Shown: positions 7,335-16,277 of the stretch, one piece after another | How positions within the stretch are numbered: position 1 is the first letter of the stretch | How the letters are laid out: every line of letters begins with the position of its first letter | NCBI RefSeq assembly: GCF_035117555.1 | Contig: NZ_JAYKPK010000009.1 | Location: 62,001 to 126,000 of the forward strand | Reading direction: 5' to 3' | Length of the DNA stretch: 64,000 nt | From: Yoonia sp035117555 | GTDB lineage: Bacteria; Pseudomonadota; Alphaproteobacteria; Rhodobacterales; Rhodobacteraceae | Position numbers and translations under genes: made by a program | Notes under the pieces: generated by a model | What the model saw: the letters and a program-made list of their open reading frames with translations, nothing else | Databases searched by the model: none | Told to the model about the DNA's origin: nothing

Positions 7335-8731
7335 CGCGGCAGCATCGCGCGCAACCGGTGCAGCGCGATCCGTTCGACCTGATGGCAGGCCGTGGCCAGT
7401 TCGGTGGCGCGGTCGTTTTGCAGACGCGCGGTGAAGGCGGCCATGATCGACGCCTTGTCATTGTCGCGCACGGCGATGATGAAAGGAAAGCCAAATTTTG
7501 CGACATAGGCCGCGTTTTGCGCCTGAAACGCCGCCCGTTCCGCATCGGTCAGCGCATCAAGGCCCGCGCTGGCCTGTTCGGCGGTGCTGTCTGCGGTCAG
7601 CCGTTTGGCCGCCGCCAGCTTGCCTGCCAGATCGGGGTGGGCGTTGAGCACGCCAAGCCTTGCCTCATCGCTGGCGGAGCGGAAAATCCGGCAGAGCGCG
7701 CTGTGCAGGCCAAGGGCGGTGTCATGTGCTGGCCCCAGTTCCAGCCGATGCGCGGCTTCGGCTATCCAGGGCGAATGTTCAAAGACAGAACCATAGGCCG
7801 CAACGAAGGTCGAAAGCTCCATCTGCGAAGGGCGCGTGAACCGCTGATGCGGATGCTGGGCCGCCCAATGATCGGCGATCTGTTCACGTGTCGCGAACCA
7901 GACGCCATCGTGGGATTGGGCGTAGTCGATAAATTGCCGCAACGCCTCTGCCCGGCCCGGCCGGCCGATCAACCGGCAATGCAGCCCGATCGACAGCATC
8001 CGCCCGCCCTCGCGGTAGAGCGTATCGAAACTGGCCTTGAGATAATCCAGAAACTGCGCGCCCGCATTGAACCCCTGCGGCGTGGCGAAACGCATGTCAT
8101 TGGCGTCGAGCGTATAGGGGACGATCAACTGGTCGCGGTCGCCCGCTTCCATCCAATAAGGCAGATCATCGGCATAGCTGTCGGCGATATAGGCGAATTG
8201 GCCCGTTTCGGCGGCAAGGCGAACGGTATTGACCGAACAGCGCCCGGTATACCAGCCGCGCGGGGCGGTGCCGGTGACTTCTTTATGCAGGCGGATCGCC
8301 TCAAGCATGTCAGCGCGTTCAATATTGTCCGGCGCGTCCTTGTATTCGATCCATTTCAAGCCGTGGCTCGCGATCTCCCACCCCGCATCCTGCATCGCGA
8401 CGACCTGTTCGGGCGCGCGGGCGAGCGCGGTTGCCACGCCGTAAACCGTCACCGGCAGATCGGCCAGCATGCGGTGCAGGCGCCAGAACCCGGCGCGCGC
8501 GCCATATTCATAGATGCTTTCCATGTTCCAATGCCGCTGGCCGGGCCAGGGGGCGGCACCGACGATCTCTGAAAGGAAGGCTTCAGAGGCGGCATCGCTG
8601 TGCAGGATGTTATTCTCGCCGCCTTCCTCAAAATTCAGCACGATCTGCACGGCGATCCGCGCACCACCCGGCCAGTTGGCGGCGGGGGGCTCGGCACCAT
8701 GGCCGATCATGTCACGAGGATAGCGTTGCAT
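7331..8731 (-). CDS. puuE: Allantoinase PuuE fused to OHCU decarboxylase UraD
   Basis: Bifunctional purine-catabolism protein of 466 residues. Residues 1 to about 305 form a polysaccharide-deacetylase-like allantoinase (PuuE): note LNFEEGGENN near the start, ASHGLKWIEY and the RHWNMESIYEYG segment. Residues from about 306 onward form 2-oxo-4-hydroxy-4-carboxy-5-ureidoimidazoline decarboxylase (UraD), with VFEHSPWIAEAAH and NAHPDLAGKLA motifs. The fusion thus joins OHCU to allantoin decarboxylation with allantoin to allantoate hydrolysis. The chosen ATG at 8731 has GGAGC 7 bases upstream; the frame stays open 25 codons further. Operon with allA, divergent from puuD, the enzyme that makes the upstream product. 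Confidence 0.94.
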   Translation of the reverse strand: MQRYPRDMIGHGAEPPAANWPGGARIAVQIVLNFEEGGENNILHSDAASEAFLSEIVGAAPWPGQRHWNMESIYEYGARAGFWRLHRMLADLPVTVYGVATALARAPEQVVAMQDAGWEIASHGLKWIEYKDAPDNIERADMLEAIRLHKEVTGTAPRGWYTGRCSVNTVRLAAETGQFAYIADSYADDLPYWMEAGDRDQLIVPYTLDANDMRFATPQGFNAGAQFLDYLKASFDTLYREGGRMLSIGLHCRLIGRPGRAEALRQFIDYAQSHDGVWFATREQIADHWAAQHPHQRFTRPSQMELSTFVAAYGSVFEHSPWIAEAAHRLELGPAHDTALGLHSALCRIFRSASDEARLGVLNAHPDLAGKLAAAKRLTADSTAEQASAGLDALTDAERAAFQAQNAAYVAKFGFPFIIAVRDNDKASIMAAFTARLQNDRATELATACHQVERIALHRLRAMLPR

Positions 8732-8877
8732 AGAAATGCTCCAAAACCGGGGCTGTCCCGGCTTTGTGCCGGAACATGCGGCACTTGTGCAAGCCGGGAT
8801 CGGCATCGGGCATTTTCCGCTGGCGCAGTTGCGCGCGGAACGGCAAAGTCTGGTGTCAGCGATGAAAGGGATAGCAG

Positions 8878-10101
8878 ATGTATGATGCGGTGATCTTGTG
8901 GGAATGGCTGGGTTTTGCCCTGCGCTGGCTGCATGTGATCACGGCGATTGCATGGATCGGATCATCGTTTTATTTTATCGCACTCGATCTGGGGCTGAAC
9001 CGCAATATCGCAGGCCCTGCCGATGGTGAAGAATGGCAGGTCCATGGCGGCGGGTTCTATCATATCCAGAAATATCTGGTCGCCCCGGATGCGATGCCCG
9101 AACATCTGACCTGGTTCAAATGGGAAAGCTATGCGACCTGGCTGTCGGGTGCCGCGCTGCTTGCCGTGGTCTATTGGGTCGGAGCAGAATTATATCTGAT
9201 CGACCCCGCGAAGGCAGATCTGGCGATCTGGCAGGGTATTATGATCTCTGCTCTGTCATTGGGCGTGGGCTGGATGATCTATGATCAGCTGTGCAAATCG
9301 CGCTTGGGTGACAAACCCACGGTGCTGATGATCCTGCTCTTCGTACTGCTGGTCGTCATGTCATGGGGCTATAACCAGATTTTCACCGGGCGCGCCGCCT
9401 TGCTGCATCTGGGTGCTTTCACGGCGACGATCATGACCGCCAATGTCTTTGTGATCATCATGCCGAACCAGCGGATCGTGGTCGCCGACCTCAAGGCCGG
9501 GCGCAAGCCGGACCCGAAATACGGCAAGATCGCCAAACTGCGCTCGACCCATAACAATTACCTCACATTGCCAGTGATCTTTTTGATGCTGTCGAACCAT
9601 TATCCTTTGGCGTTTGGCACGCAATATGCCTGGATCATTGCCGCTTTGGTCTTCCTGATGGGGGTGACGATCCGGCATTATTTCAATTCGATGCATGCCC
9701 GCAAAGGCCGGCCCAATTGGACATGGGCCATCACGGTGATCATTTTCATCGTCATCGCATGGCTGTCCACCGCACCCGGTCACGACAGCTATGAAGAGGC
9801 AGAGACGCGCGCGCTGACCGCCTATGAACAACAATTTGCGGGTGCGGCGGGCTTTCAAGAGGCGCATGATATCGTGATCGGGCGCTGTTCGATGTGCCAT
9901 GCGCGCGAACCGGTCTGGGGCAATATGCAATGGGCGCCCAAGGGCGTGTTTCTTGAAACGGAAGCAGACATCGCGCATCACGCCCGTGCGATTTATGTGC
10001 AATCGGGCATCAGCCACGCGATGCCGCCTGCCAATATCACGCAGATCCCAGATGCGGACCGCGCGACGCTCGCCGCCTGGTATCGCGCCGCGACAGAATA
10101 A
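8878..10101 (+). CDS. puuD: Membrane urate hydroxylase/oxidase PuuD with C-terminal cytochrome c domain
   Basis: Inner-membrane urate oxidase of 407 residues: about eight hydrophobic helices (starting LRWLHVITAIAWIGSSFYFI) followed by a soluble c-type cytochrome domain with heme motif C337-S-M-C340-H341. It oxidises urate to 5-hydroxyisourate and passes electrons through the cytochrome to the respiratory chain. AAAGGG 8 bases before the ATG supports the start. It is divergent from puuE-uraD/allA, which handle the next steps; 5-hydroxyisourate hydrolase (uraH) is not in the window. Confidence 0.95.
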   Translation: MYDAVILWEWLGFALRWLHVITAIAWIGSSFYFIALDLGLNRNIAGPADGEEWQVHGGGFYHIQKYLVAPDAMPEHLTWFKWESYATWLSGAALLAVVYWVGAELYLIDPAKADLAIWQGIMISALSLGVGWMIYDQLCKSRLGDKPTVLMILLFVLLVVMSWGYNQIFTGRAALLHLGAFTATIMTANVFVIIMPNQRIVVADLKAGRKPDPKYGKIAKLRSTHNNYLTLPVIFLMLSNHYPLAFGTQYAWIIAALVFLMGVTIRHYFNSMHARKGRPNWTWAITVIIFIVIAWLSTAPGHDSYEEAETRALTAYEQQFAGAAGFQEAHDIVIGRCSMCHAREPVWGNMQWAPKGVFLETEADIAHHARAIYVQSGISHAMPPANITQIPDADRATLAAWYRAATE

Positions 10102-10103
10102 TC

Positions 10104-10160
10104 ATCTTCCGAGTATAAATATCCGCGGGGGAGCCCGCAGGGCGGGGGCAGCCAGCCCCC
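10104..10160 (-). repeat. Family-B palindromic element between puuD and rpe
   Basis: Begins ATCTTCCGAGTATAAATATCC and continues with GC-rich hairpins: CCGCGGGGG, then stem GCCC/GGGC around a GCA loop (10133-10143), then GGGGGC-AGCCA-GCCCCC ending at the rpe stop codon. On the minus strand the hairpins precede ATATTTATAC, so it can serve as rpe terminator. Related copies are at 16223, 34294, 37922 and 52112. Confidence 0.7.
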
Positions 10161-10846
10161 TACGACGCCCGCGCCGCGTCGCGAATGGCGCGGATATTCG
10201 CGCCATATGGGGCCGGATCAGCCACCGACCCACCGCGGAACACCGCCGATCCTGCCACGAGCACATCGGCACCCGCCGCAGCGACCAAAGGTGCCGTCGC
10301 CGGATCAACCCCGCCATCAATCTCGATATGTATTGGCCGGTCGCCGATCATCGCGCGCAGCTGGCGGACTTTATCGACCTGAGAATGGATGAATTTCTGC
10401 CCGCCAAAGCCGGGGTTCACCGTCATCACACAGACCAGATCGACCATATCCAGCAGATATTCCACCGCAGCGGCGGGCGTTGCGGGGTTCAGGGCCACGC
10501 CCGCCTTCGCCCCCGATGCGCGGATCGCCTGCATGGTCCGGTGGATATGCGGCCCGGCCTCGACATGGGCGGTGATGATATCGGCGCCGGATTGCGCAAA
10601 AGCCTCAATATAGGCATCGACCGGGGCGATCATCAGATGCACATCCATCACGCCCTTGATATGGGGCCTGATCGCGGCACAGGTCGCGGGGCCAAAGGTG
10701 ATATTGGGCACGAAATGCCCATCCATCACATCGACATGGACCCAATCGGCACCCTGCGCCTCGATCGCCTGACATTCGGCACCGAAATTGGCAAAATCGG
10801 CAGACAGGATCGACGGTGCGATCTTAATGGAACGGTCAAAAGTCAT
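10160..10846 (-). CDS. rpe: Ribulose-phosphate 3-epimerase
   Basis: TIM-barrel enzyme of 228 residues interconverting D-ribulose 5-phosphate and D-xylulose 5-phosphate. Hallmarks: KIAPSILSADF at the N-terminus, WVHVDVMDGHFVPN with metal ligands, DVHLMI, VMTVNPGFGGQ and IDGGV. The frame is open far upstream, but the ATG at 10846 (MTFDRSIKIAPS) has AAGGGG upstream and matches the family start. Divergent from the AraC regulator gene. The short palindrome GCTGCGCCGCAGC lies in the shared promoter region. Confidence 0.97.
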   Translation of the reverse strand: MTFDRSIKIAPSILSADFANFGAECQAIEAQGADWVHVDVMDGHFVPNITFGPATCAAIRPHIKGVMDVHLMIAPVDAYIEAFAQSGADIITAHVEAGPHIHRTMQAIRASGAKAGVALNPATPAAAVEYLLDMVDLVCVMTVNPGFGGQKFIHSQVDKVRQLRAMIGDRPIHIEIDGGVDPATAPLVAAAGADVLVAGSAVFRGGSVADPAPYGANIRAIRDAARAS

Positions 10847-10963
10847 CTCATGGGCCCCTTTGTATGTTGCCAGCGGCATAAACCGGCCCAAGGCGCTTGT
10901 CACGCCACGATCCACGCGCGAATAAATGCTGCGCCGCAGCAAAAGCTGTGTTAGTTTGCCCTC

Positions 10964-11797
10964 ATGAGCCTGATCCTGCGCCATGCCGATATTCTGCGCA
11001 AAGACGCGCAGGTCCATCTGACAAGGGCAACCTTGACGGCGGAACGTCCGCGCGCGTTGCATGGCCATGATTTTTACGAGCTGTTCTGGGTGCAGAACGG
11101 CAAGATCCGGCACCATCTGCCGGACGGCCCACAAACCCTTTCCGAAGGAACGATTGTGTTCCTCAGCCCCGGCCAGACCCATGCATTGCAAGGGCGCGGG
11201 GAACATGCGCTGGTGGTCTCGCTATGCATCCATCCCGCTTTGGTCAAATCGCTGCTGAAACGGCATCCGACGCTGAAAGGACATCTGTTCTGGTCCGAAA
11301 CCGGCCTTGCCCAGCATCACCGCGATATGCGCGAACTGGCCGGTCTGAACCATGCAGCCGTGCAATTGGAACGCAGCCGCTGCGACACAATCGCGGCAGA
11401 GGCGTTTTTGCTGCCGCTTTGCGCCGAACTGACCGGTGACACTTATCCTGCTGGCGCACCGGATTGGCTGATCCGCGCCTGTCGCGCTGCACAAGACCCT
11501 GCCGTATTTCGAGAAGGGGCTGCCGGGTTGGTGGCGCAGGCGGGTAAGGCCCATCCGCATGTCAGCCGGAGCATGCGCAAATTCTATGGCCAGACGCCAT
11601 CTGATTACATCAACCGCATTCGTATGGAACATGCCGCCCGCGCCCTGACCAGTGATGCCGAACCGATCAGCCAGATCGCTGTCGATTGCGGCATTCCGAA
11701 TATGTCGCATTTTCACAAGTTATTCCGCGCCGCCTATGGCGATACCCCGCTGCAATATCGCCAGAAACTGCAACGTCAGGTCGTTCAGCCGACATAG
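10964..11797 (+). CDS. AraC family transcriptional regulator
   Basis: DNA-binding regulator of 277 residues. The N-terminal half is a cupin-type sensing domain (HGHDFYELFWVQNGKIRH, then LSPGQTHALQGRGEHALVVSL); the C-terminal hundred residues form the double helix-turn-helix (ISQIAVDCGIPNMSHFHKLF then GDTPLQYRQ). It lies immediately before deoC and an aldehyde dehydrogenase gene on the same strand, so a role in deoxyribose or aldehyde use is possible. Ligand unknown. No clear Shine-Dalgarno precedes the ATG. Confidence 0.92.
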   Translation: MSLILRHADILRKDAQVHLTRATLTAERPRALHGHDFYELFWVQNGKIRHHLPDGPQTLSEGTIVFLSPGQTHALQGRGEHALVVSLCIHPALVKSLLKRHPTLKGHLFWSETGLAQHHRDMRELAGLNHAAVQLERSRCDTIAAEAFLLPLCAELTGDTYPAGAPDWLIRACRAAQDPAVFREGAAGLVAQAGKAHPHVSRSMRKFYGQTPSDYINRIRMEHAARALTSDAEPISQIAVDCGIPNMSHFHKLFRAAYGDTPLQYRQKLQRQVVQPT

Positions 11798-11799
11798 CG

Positions 11800-11817
11800 T
11801 TTGACCAAGTGGTCAAA
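11800..11817. promoter_or_regulatory. Palindromic operator candidate upstream of deoC
   Basis: TTTGACCA-AG-TGGTCAAA, perfect 8-bp arms with a 2-base centre, starting 2 bases after the AraC-gene stop and 62 bases before the deoC start. A second looser pair, TTGCCA (11820-11825) and TGGCAA (11853-11858), follows. The symmetry suggests binding by a dimeric repressor of GntR or LacI type rather than the tandem sites usual for AraC proteins; this is inference. Confidence 0.55.
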
Positions 11818-11878
11818 ACTTGCCAAGTCATTTGCAAAGTGCCACGTTTCACTGGCAATGCAGGAGGCTCCCTTGCAC

Positions 11879-12832
11879 ATGACCACGACCTTGCCGCGCA
11901 ATGACGGACTGCCGCTGGACCTTGATTGGGTCATGGCGATGCAGGCCAATACTTCCGCCATCGAACGGCGTGCGGCATCCCTGCCGGGGCGGCGCAGTGT
12001 GAAGAAAGATTACCAGGCGGCCTGGCTGTGCAAGGCGATCAGCCTGATGGACCTGACCACCCTGTCGGGTGATGACAGTGCAGGTCGTGTAGAGCGGCTT
12101 TGCGCCAAGGCGCGCCAGCCGGTACGGGCGGATATCCTTGAAGCCCTCGGAATGCAGGGGCTAACCACCGGCGCTGTCTGCGTTTACCATGATATGGTCG
12201 CGACGGCGGTTGCGGCGCTGGACGGGTCCGGTATTCCGGTTGCCGCCGTTTCCACCGGTTTTCCTGCTGGCCTGTCCCCCTTTCACCTGCGCATTGCCGA
12301 GATCGGCGAAAGTGTCGCCGCTGGCGCGCAAGAGATCGATATCGTCATCAGCCGTCGCCATGTGCTGACCGGCAATTGGCAGGCGCTATATGATGAAATG
12401 CGCGAAATGCGCGCCGCCTGTGGTGAGGCGCATGTGAAAGCGATCCTCGCCACGGGTGAGCTTGGCACTTTGCGCAATGTCGCGCGCGCCTCATTGGTCT
12501 GCATGATGGCGGGCGCGGATTTCATCAAGACCTCGACCGGCAAGGAACCTGTCAATGCGACCCTGCCCGTCACCCTGACGATGATCCGCGCGATCCGCGA
12601 TTATTATGACCGCACGGGTATCAAGGTCGGCTACAAACCCGCAGGCGGGATCAGCAAGGCCAAGGATGCTTTGGTCTATCTGTCGATGATCAAGGACGAA
12701 TTGGGCGACCGTTGGTTGCAGCCTGACCTGTTCCGCTTTGGCGCATCGAGCCTGTTGGGCGATATCGAACGGCAACTCGACCATTATGTCACCGGGGCTT
12801 ATTCCGCCCAGTGGCGGCATGCCATCGGATAG
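11879..12832 (+). CDS. deoC: Deoxyribose-phosphate aldolase
   Basis: TIM-barrel class I aldolase of 317 residues converting 2-deoxyribose 5-phosphate to glyceraldehyde 3-phosphate and acetaldehyde. The Schiff-base lysine lies in GADFIKTSTGKEPVNAT and the second catalytic lysine in GIKVGYKPAGGI; VSTGFPAG and ILATGEL are further family motifs. The ATG chosen is preceded by AGGAGG at 11862-11867; an open stretch of 26 codons further upstream would run into the operator. The adjacent aldehyde dehydrogenase could oxidise the acetaldehyde released, so the two make a coherent deoxynucleoside-salvage unit. Confidence 0.95.
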   Translation: MTTTLPRNDGLPLDLDWVMAMQANTSAIERRAASLPGRRSVKKDYQAAWLCKAISLMDLTTLSGDDSAGRVERLCAKARQPVRADILEALGMQGLTTGAVCVYHDMVATAVAALDGSGIPVAAVSTGFPAGLSPFHLRIAEIGESVAAGAQEIDIVISRRHVLTGNWQALYDEMREMRAACGEAHVKAILATGELGTLRNVARASLVCMMAGADFIKTSTGKEPVNATLPVTLTMIRAIRDYYDRTGIKVGYKPAGGISKAKDALVYLSMIKDELGDRWLQPDLFRFGASSLLGDIERQLDHYVTGAYSAQWRHAIG

Positions 12833-12838
12833 GGCGGA

Positions 12839-12866
12839 ATTTGAGTATTTTGAAAAAAGCGAGGGC
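12839..12866 (+). repeat. Family-A element remnant between deoC and aldehyde dehydrogenase
   Basis: ATTTGAGTATTTTGAAAAAAGCGAGG, matching the non-hairpin half of the family-A element; the hairpin half is lost or degenerate. It fills the 46-base gap and its GCGAGG end lies 12-15 bases before the next start codon. Confidence 0.6.
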
Positions 12867-12878
12867 AAGAGTTTCGCC

Positions 12879-15194
12879 ATGAAGATCAAGGATATTTTCA
12901 ATACCATGGACTACGGACCCGCCCCTGAAAGCAAGACCGAAGCGCTGGCTTGGATCGCCGAGCATGGCGGCATCGCGGGCCATTTCATCAATGGCAAATG
13001 GGCCGCCAAGCGCGATGATTTCGCGACAAACAACCCCGCGACCGGCGAGAAACTGGCCGGTGTGACCAAAGGCACGGCGGAGGAGATCGCCGCCGCGGTC
13101 AAGGCCGCGCGCAAGGCGCAGCCCGCATGGGCCAAATCAGGCCATAAACGCGCCCGCGTGATGTATGCGATCGCCCGGCTGATGCAGAAACATGCGCGTT
13201 TGCTGGCCGTGATGGAGAGCATGGATAACGGCAAACCGATCCGTGAGGCGCGTGATATAGACGTGCCTTTGGCGATCCGGCATTTCTATCATCACGCGGG
13301 CTATGCCCAGTTGATGCAGGATGAATTGCCCGGGCGCGAGGCTTTGGGTGTTTGCGGCCAGATCATCCCGTGGAATTTCCCGCTGCTGATGCTTGCGTGG
13401 AAAATCGCGCCCGCCTTGGCGATGGGCAACACAGTGGTGTTGAAACCTGCCGAATATACGCCCCTGACCGCGATGGTGTTCGCCGATATCTGCCTGCAGG
13501 CCGGTGTGCCTGCCGGTGTGGTCAATATCGTCACGGGTGACGGCGAAACCGGGGCGGCCTTGGTCAATGCTGCTGTCGATAAGATCGCCTTTACCGGATC
13601 GACTGAAGTGGGCCGCAAAATCCGCGAGGCGACCGCAGGATCGGGGAAAGCGCTGTCGCTCGAACTCGGCGGCAAATCGCCCTATATCGTCTTCGAGGAT
13701 GCGGATATTGATTCAGCCGTCGAAGGGTTGGTCGATGCGATCTGGTTCAACCAAGGGCAGGTCTGCTGCGCCGGGTCGCGCCTGTTGGTGCAGGAAGGGA
13801 TCGCGGAGCATTTCTATAAAAAGCTGAAATCCCGCATGGACGGGCTGCGCATCGGTGATCCTTTGGATAAATGCATTGATATCGGGGCCATTGTGGACCC
13901 GGTGCAGTTGGACCAGATCACCGCGATGGTCAGCGCCAATACCGAAGGTGAGACCTATCAGACCAAAGCGCCCAAGGGCTGTTTTTACCCGCCCACCCTG
14001 ATCACCGGCCTGTCACCGGCATCGCATCTGATGCAGGAAGAAATCTTTGGCCCGGTGCTGGTCGCCACGACCTTCCGCACACCTGCCGAGGCGGTCGAGA
14101 TTGCCAATAACAGCCGCTATGGCCTTGCCGCCTCGGTCTGGTCAGAGAATATCAACCTTGCGCTGGATATCGCGCCGAAACTGGCCGCCGGGATCGTCTG
14201 GATCAATGGCACCAATATGATGGATGCCGCTGCCGGTTTCGGTGGCGTGCGCGAAAGCGGCTTCGGGCGCGAAGGCGGCTGGGAAGGGTTGGCAGGCTAT
14301 ACCAAGCCCACAGGCAGCCCAAAGGCGCTGAAACCGACGGCTGCCTTTACCACGGTGGACGCCACCCCCGCCGATCCGCTGGACCGCACGGCGAAGCTTT
14401 ATATCGGCGGCAAACAGGCGCGGCCCGATGGCGGCTATTCCAAACCCGTGTATAGCCCGCGCGGCAAATTGCTCGGCCATGTGTCAGAGGCGAACCGCAA
14501 AGACCTGCGCAACGCGGTCGAGGCGATGAATGCGACCAAAGGCTGGGCCAAGACCACCGGCCATCTGCGCGCGCAGATCCTGTATTACATCGCGGAAAAC
14601 CTGTCGGCCCGCGCGGATGAACTGGCCAAACGGATCAAGGACGTGACCGGCACATCGGGCAGCGGCGAGGTGGAAGCGACGATTGAGGCTTTGTTCACCT
14701 ATGCCGCCTGGGCCGATAAATATGATGGCAAAATCCACGGCGTGCCGTTGCGCGGCGTGGCGCTGGCCATGCACGAGGCGGTCGGCAATCTGGCCGTGTT
14801 TTGTGCCGATGACACACCGCTGCTGGGGCTGATCACGCCGATGGCTGCGGCGATCAGCATGGGCAACCGGGTGACTTTGGTGGCGTCAGAACCTTTCCCG
14901 CTGCTGGTGGCCGAAGTGTATCAGATCCTCGAAACCTCTGACCTGCCCGGGGGTGTCGTGAATATCCTGACCGGCGATCACAAGGATCTGGCGGGTCACG
15001 CCGCCAAACATCACGATATCGATGCGGTCTGGTCGTTTTCGGGTGCGGATATCTCTGCCACGATTGAGAAAGCCAGTGCGGGCAACCTCAAACGCACTTG
15101 GGTCAACAATGGCCGCGCCATCACCCCGACCGCGCGCGACTATCTGGCCGCCGCGACCGAGGTGAAGAATATCTGGATTCCCTACGGCGAATAG
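12879..15194 (+). CDS. Aldehyde dehydrogenase family protein, two-domain
   Basis: NAD(P)-dependent aldehyde dehydrogenase of 771 residues. The first domain (about 40-480) is complete: IIPWNFPLLMLAWKIAPALA, the GSTEVGR cofactor loop, LELGGKSPYIVFEDAD with the general-base Glu, and the nucleophile in NQGQVCCAGSR. Residues about 495-771 repeat only the cofactor-binding half of an ALDH and stop before a catalytic cysteine region, so the second domain is probably structural or regulatory. Such long ALDHs next to deoC recur in alphaproteobacteria, consistent with acetaldehyde oxidation. The start chosen gives MKIKDIFNTMDYG; upstream in-frame ATGs overlap deoC. Confidence 0.9.
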   Translation: MKIKDIFNTMDYGPAPESKTEALAWIAEHGGIAGHFINGKWAAKRDDFATNNPATGEKLAGVTKGTAEEIAAAVKAARKAQPAWAKSGHKRARVMYAIARLMQKHARLLAVMESMDNGKPIREARDIDVPLAIRHFYHHAGYAQLMQDELPGREALGVCGQIIPWNFPLLMLAWKIAPALAMGNTVVLKPAEYTPLTAMVFADICLQAGVPAGVVNIVTGDGETGAALVNAAVDKIAFTGSTEVGRKIREATAGSGKALSLELGGKSPYIVFEDADIDSAVEGLVDAIWFNQGQVCCAGSRLLVQEGIAEHFYKKLKSRMDGLRIGDPLDKCIDIGAIVDPVQLDQITAMVSANTEGETYQTKAPKGCFYPPTLITGLSPASHLMQEEIFGPVLVATTFRTPAEAVEIANNSRYGLAASVWSENINLALDIAPKLAAGIVWINGTNMMDAAAGFGGVRESGFGREGGWEGLAGYTKPTGSPKALKPTAAFTTVDATPADPLDRTAKLYIGGKQARPDGGYSKPVYSPRGKLLGHVSEANRKDLRNAVEAMNATKGWAKTTGHLRAQILYYIAENLSARADELAKRIKDVTGTSGSGEVEATIEALFTYAAWADKYDGKIHGVPLRGVALAMHEAVGNLAVFCADDTPLLGLITPMAAAISMGNRVTLVASEPFPLLVAEVYQILETSDLPGGVVNILTGDHKDLAGHAAKHHDIDAVWSFSGADISATIEKASAGNLKRTWVNNGRAITPTARDYLAAATEVKNIWIPYGE

Positions 15195-15195
15195 A

Positions 15196-15855
15196 TCACT
15201 TGCGCCCGAACCAGCGTGACAACCGGCTGCGACGTTCGGCGATACCGGCCTGCGCCTCATCCATCCGGTGCCCGGCGGAATCCAGCACCGGATCGACCGC
15301 GCGTTCCCAGAACTGCCGCCACATCGCGCGCACGAACAGCATCGCGATCAGCAGGAAGATGAAGAAACCGATGTTGAACCATGGGATGATCGTGACATCA
15401 GGCCCTGCGATGGTCCGCATTTTCACAGCATTGGGGTAAGTGCTGAGCCAGCGGTTGCGCCAGCCGTAATGTGTGACAACAACCCATTCATCGCCGCGCG
15501 CCAGATTGGCGGCAACCGCCTGCAGATCAGCGGAATTGAACTTGAAATAAGGTGGCCAGATCCAGCCGGTATCTTCGTTGCGGTAGACCATGACCCGCGA
15601 CGTATCGCGTTTGATGAATCCCAGCAGATATGTGCTTTGCTTTTGCGTGTTGATCAGGCGGAGATCGCGGGTGTCGGGGCTGACAGCGCCACTGTCGCTT
15701 TGCGCAAAGAAGATTCTGTTGAAGGAACTGAAATCAGTGCGGATCACCTCGGTCGAGGTGACTTTGACGATATCATGCTGCGGCAGGACATAATGCAGGA
15801 ACAAGGCAAAAAACGCCAGGACCAGCAGACGAAGAACAAGTTTCACGCGGGCCAT
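15196..15855 (-). CDS. DUF1523 family membrane-anchored protein
   Basis: Protein of 219 residues with an N-terminal hydrophobic anchor (LVLRLLVLAFFALFLHYVLP), a soluble middle part with Trp-rich patches (DTGWIWPPYFKF, HYGWRNRWLSTYPNAV), a second membrane segment near residues 160-180 (IIPWFNIGFFIFLLIAMLFV) and a basic C-terminus. It matches what I know of DUF1523, an uncharacterised alphaproteobacterial family. Convergent with the dehydrogenase gene (1 base between stops) and in an apparent operon with the small membrane protein upstream (8-base gap). Confidence 0.8.
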   Translation of the reverse strand: MARVKLVLRLLVLAFFALFLHYVLPQHDIVKVTSTEVIRTDFSSFNRIFFAQSDSGAVSPDTRDLRLINTQKQSTYLLGFIKRDTSRVMVYRNEDTGWIWPPYFKFNSADLQAVAANLARGDEWVVVTHYGWRNRWLSTYPNAVKMRTIAGPDVTIIPWFNIGFFIFLLIAMLFVRAMWRQFWERAVDPVLDSAGHRMDEAQAGIAERRSRLSRWFGRK

Positions 15856-15863
15856 GACAAACC

Positions 15864-16139
15864 TCAGTTCATGTTGATCAGATAGGTGATGATTGCGATG
15901 GCCAGCATGGGCACCACATAGACCAGCCCGATCAGTCTGGGCCGGATCGAGCTGTTATAATCCCGCATCCCCTGCGCGATATAGGCATCGCGCGCGGCAC
16001 GGTCGGTGCTGCCGGGGTTTTCGGCGTCAAATTCGTTTTCCAACCGTTCGCGGCGGACGGACCGGGAATAGATCGCAATCGACCAATAGATCACCGTCAG
16101 CGCGATGAAGCCGAAAATCACCAGTTTGATGAATGCCAT
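15864..16139 (-). CDS. Small two-helix membrane protein, unknown function
   Basis: Protein of 91 residues with a hydrophobic helix at each end (MAFIKLVIFGFIALTVIYWS and GLVYVVPMLAIAIITYLI) separated by a charged stretch with YSRSVRRERLENEFD. The ATG at 16139 has AAGGAA upstream; the longer open frame adds unrelated sequence. I do not recognise a named family. It precedes the DUF1523 gene on the same strand, so the two may work together in the inner membrane. Confidence 0.75.
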   Translation of the reverse strand: MAFIKLVIFGFIALTVIYWSIAIYSRSVRRERLENEFDAENPGSTDRAARDAYIAQGMRDYNSSIRPRLIGLVYVVPMLAIAIITYLINMN

Positions 16140-16222
16140 CAGAGTTCCTTTGCTTGCCGAGCGGGCCCAAGCTGAATATGCACAGGCGGCGCGGGCCTTT
16201 ACAACTCCCCGTGGTGCGAACC

Positions 16223-16257
16223 CCATCGTGCGAGTATAAAAATCCCGGCACGAGGCA
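16223..16257. repeat. Family-B element in the divergent promoter upstream of the cupin gene
   Basis: CATCGTGCGAGTATAAAAATCC followed by GC-rich CGGCACGAGGCACGG. It resembles the tail of copies at 10104 and 52112. No gene ends here on either strand, so a terminator role is not needed at this site. Confidence 0.55.
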
Positions 16258-16277
16258 CGGACAGAACAGGAACAGCG

